The notes beneath the pieces were generated by a model. The model saw nothing but the letters and a program-made list of their open reading frames with translations. It searched no databases and was not told the DNA's origin. From NCBI GenBank assembly GCA_013203065.1, contig JABMQV010000391.1:1-8430 (forward strand): a stretch of DNA of 8,430 nucleotides, read 5' to 3'. The number at the start of each line of letters is the position of its first letter. The stretch's first letter is position 1. Made by a program: the position numbers and the translations under genes. Of the stretch, positions 6,715-8,430 are shown in pieces. The stretch comes from Desulfobacteraceae bacterium. GTDB taxonomy: Bacteria > Desulfobacterota > DSM-4660 > Desulfatiglandales > Desulfatiglandaceae.

Positions 6715-7122
6715 ATGCAATTTGAAGACGTGGATATTCCCGAGGACTTGAATTATACGCGCAAACACTTGTGGGTAAAGATAAGAGATGGACTTTGTAC
6801 CCTTGGATGGACCGATTACATCCAAAAAAGTGCCGGCGATGTGAATTATGTGGAACTGCCGCCGAAGGGAGCCGCCATGGAGATGGATCAGGATTTTGGT
6901 ACCATTGAGACCAGCAAGTGGGTGGACAGGTTATATTCACCCGTAGATGGGCAGGTAATGGCGGTAAATAATGAGGTAATCAAGAATCCTGAGCTGGTCA
7001 ACAAGGCCCCATTTACACAGGGGTGGTTTGTCAGGGTTGAGATACAAAGTGGAACCGAAACACACGGGCTCATGTCTCCTGTGGAATATCTTGATTATAT
7101 CAAAACCTGTGAAGAGCAATAA
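6715..7122 (+). CDS. GcvH-like lipoate-binding protein (LbpA type), copy 2
   Basis: A 135-residue H-protein-like lipoyl carrier. It has IPEDLNYTRKHLWVKIRDG at the start and GWTDYIQKSAGDVNYVELP as in GcvH 'G.T.ya...lG.i..v.lP'. The expected lipoylation lysine is K68 in GTIETSKWVDRLYSP, followed by VDGQVMAVN and APFTQGWFVRVE. The tail LMSPVEYLDYIK resembles the GcvH 'Lm...eY...' helix. It is closer to standard GcvH in layout than copy 1, which has a longer acidic tail and a different lysine context (EAGK rather than ETSK). No gcvT or gcvP is nearby, and lipS1 starts one base after its stop. The job is inferred as sulfur-linked carrier rather than glycine cleavage. GGGGAG ends 12 bases before the ATG. 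Confidence 0.85.
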   Translation: MQFEDVDIPEDLNYTRKHLWVKIRDGLCTLGWTDYIQKSAGDVNYVELPPKGAAMEMDQDFGTIETSKWVDRLYSPVDGQVMAVNNEVIKNPELVNKAPFTQGWFVRVEIQSGTETHGLMSPVEYLDYIKTCEEQ

Positions 7123-7123
7123 T

Positions 7124-8161
7124 ATGGCATCACCTGAAACAGTAAGATTGAGCATTGCAGCGGCAATGACCCTCGGACTAAAACCCGGGAAATTTTATAG
7201 AAACGCCCGGCTTGGGTGTATCAACCTCCTTATGGAGTATGATGATGGTTGCCGGGCCAACTGCCAGTATTGCGGTCAGGCCGCCGGGGTAACAGGCGGT
7301 GCTGATTGCAAGAATCTCATTCGAGTGGAGTGGCCATCCTATCCCCTTGAGGAAGTTATTATAGCGACCAGAAAGGCCGCTGAAAACGATTCCTTTATTC
7401 AGCGGGTGTGCATTTCCGCCCTCAACGCACCCGAGGCCCCAAAAGACCTTGTGAAGATGGTAGAGGCGGTCAAGGCGGGCACGGGGCTTAAGGTTTCCAC
7501 CCTGATCACCCCCAGTTTATTCAAACAAAGCGATCTGGAAATGATTAAGGCCGCAGGGGCGGAGAATACAACGGTTGCCGTTGATGCGGCAACACCGGAG
7601 CTCTTTGAAAAACTGCGTGGTCGGGGAGTCAAGGGCCCCCATAAATGGGATCGCTATATAGACGGGGTCAGAGAGGCCGTTGCGGTTTTTGGAAATGGGC
7701 GTAAAGGGGTAGGGGTGCATCTGATCATCGGGCTGGGTGAGACCGAGGAAGAGGCTATCGGTTTTATCCAGGAGTGTTACGATATGGGAGCACGGGTGCA
7801 TCTGTTTTCTTTTTTCCCGGAAAAGGGTTCGGCCATGGAAAATCGGTCACAGCCTCCCATGGATCAATATCGAAGAGTTCAGCTGGCCAGGTATCTTATA
7901 GACAAGGAAGAAGCGCGGTTTGAAGGGATGCGTTTTGAAGCTGGCAGATTGGTGGATTTTGGTTTGCCCGGTGACAGGATACAGAGCATTATACAAAAAG
8001 GCACAGTCTTTATGACCACCGGTTGTTCCGGTTGCAACCGGCCTTATGCCAATGAGACCCCTACCCAGGCCATGAATGGCCTCCTCCGGAATTATCCATT
8101 CCCGCCAGGTCCAGAAGACACAAAAATAATCGAGAATCAGATTGGGACAGCCATCTCATAA
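7124..8161 (+). CDS. lipS1: Radical SAM lipoyl synthase, LipS1 type
   Basis: A 345-residue radical SAM protein. The cluster motif is C43-R-A-N-C47-Q-Y-C50 (CxxxCxxC), preceded by GCINLLMEY. Next come NLIRVEWPSYPLEEVI and RVCISALN, and near the C-terminus GCSGCNRPYANE (C301, C304). These blocks fit the LipS1 half of the two-protein LipS1/LipS2 lipoyl synthase, first known from archaea and also found beside lbpA in sulfur oxidisers. Together the pair inserts the two sulfur atoms into octanoyl-protein. It lacks the N-terminal CX4CX5C triad of classical LipA. I see no LipS2 here; it may lie just downstream, as lipS1-ligase-lipS2 is a common order. ATG 7124 fits the family start; an upstream in-frame start (7028) lies inside the previous gene. 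A BioB-like role is the main alternative. Confidence 0.8.
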   Translation: MASPETVRLSIAAAMTLGLKPGKFYRNARLGCINLLMEYDDGCRANCQYCGQAAGVTGGADCKNLIRVEWPSYPLEEVIIATRKAAENDSFIQRVCISALNAPEAPKDLVKMVEAVKAGTGLKVSTLITPSLFKQSDLEMIKAAGAENTTVAVDAATPELFEKLRGRGVKGPHKWDRYIDGVREAVAVFGNGRKGVGVHLIIGLGETEEEAIGFIQECYDMGARVHLFSFFPEKGSAMENRSQPPMDQYRRVQLARYLIDKEEARFEGMRFEAGRLVDFGLPGDRIQSIIQKGTVFMTTGCSGCNRPYANETPTQAMNGLLRNYPFPPGPEDTKIIENQIGTAIS

Positions 8162-8430
8162 TGCGTAACGGGGTGCAGAACTGGCGCTTGCTGGATACGG
8201 GCAAGAGAACTGCCGCGGAAAACATGTGTCTGGATGAGACGATCCTCGAGGCACGCGGAAAGGGGGTTGTCCCCAACACCTTTCGTTTTCTGCAGTTTCA
8301 GCCCCACTGTTGTCTTGTGGGTTTCCATCAAAGCGTAGAGCAGGAGATCCGGGAGGACTATTGCACCCGGAAGCGGATCCATATCAATCGCCGTATAACC
8401 GGAGGGGGGACAATCTATTTTGGAGAGGAT
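8161..8430 (+). CDS. Lipoate-protein ligase family protein, N-terminal part (cut by window end)
   Basis: The first 90 codons of a second LplA/LipM-type ligase, open at the window edge. It starts with WRLLDTGKRTAAENMCLDE, the typical 'W.ll.tg...a..NMalDE' start, then LVGFHQSVEQEIREDYC and NRRITGGGTIYFGED, the RRxTGGG lipoate-binding loop at 77-83. It aligns well with the ligase at 4731 (for example GFHQ/GYHQ and GGGTIY/GGGTVY) but has the classical N-terminal helix that the other lacks. Its ATG overlaps the TAA of lipS1 (TAATG), so the two are translationally coupled. Position right after lipS1 suggests the sLpl ligase that works with LipS1/LipS2 (inference). The catalytic lysine and C-terminal end are outside the window. 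Confidence 0.85.
   Translation, partial: MRNGVQNWRLLDTGKRTAAENMCLDETILEARGKGVVPNTFRFLQFQPHCCLVGFHQSVEQEIREDYCTRKRIHINRRITGGGTIYFGED

Noticed and set aside
7124..8161. Biotin synthase (BioB) or classical lipoyl synthase LipA
   Set aside because: The CX4CX5C triad of LipA is absent, and the GCSGCNRPY C-terminal motif and ligase neighbour fit LipS1 better than BioB.

Overview
The window looks like part of the genome of a sulfur-metabolising bacterium. The best guess is an anaerobe of the Desulfobacterota (formerly Deltaproteobacteria). This rests on a small HTH protein with a cysteine/tryptophan-rich 'two-CW'-like C-terminus, which I associate with that group, and on a membrane-anchored HdrD/DsrK-like iron-sulfur protein. 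No rRNA or other taxonomic marker is present, so the assignment is an inference.

Layout. Positions 1-244 hold no gene I can support. Positions 245-619 encode a small HTH (XRE-like) protein. From 681 to the right edge every gene is on the + strand and closely packed, so the block is probably one transcript. In order it encodes: a 709-residue membrane cytochrome/iron-sulfur protein (NarI/DsrM-like membrane part, a CxxCH haem-c motif, two [4Fe-4S] ferredoxin motifs, two CCG domains); a TusA-like sulfur carrier; a GcvH-like lipoate-binding protein (LbpA type); a DsrE-, DsrF- and DsrH-like triad; a full-length lipoate-protein ligase; a second set of three small DsrE-superfamily-like proteins; a second GcvH-like lipoate-binding protein; a radical SAM protein of the LipS1 lipoyl-synthase type; and the first 90 codons of a second lipoate-protein ligase, cut by the window end.

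How it could work (inference). TusA and the DsrEFH-like proteins are cytoplasmic persulfide carriers in known families. GcvH-like LbpA proteins carry sulfur or electrons on a protein-bound lipoyl arm in the sHdr sulfur-oxidation pathway. LipS1 and the two ligases would build or attach that lipoyl group. The HdrD-like protein could exchange electrons between cytoplasmic thiol/disulfide chemistry and membrane quinone or periplasmic cytochrome c. The genes thus read as a self-contained lipoate-dependent sulfur-transfer system, with its own lipoylation machinery and membrane redox link. The sHdrA/B/C subunits that define the characterised pathway are not visible here. The block also looks like two variant copies of one module (lipoate carrier + DsrEFH triad + ligase), one of which also has TusA and the other LipS1.
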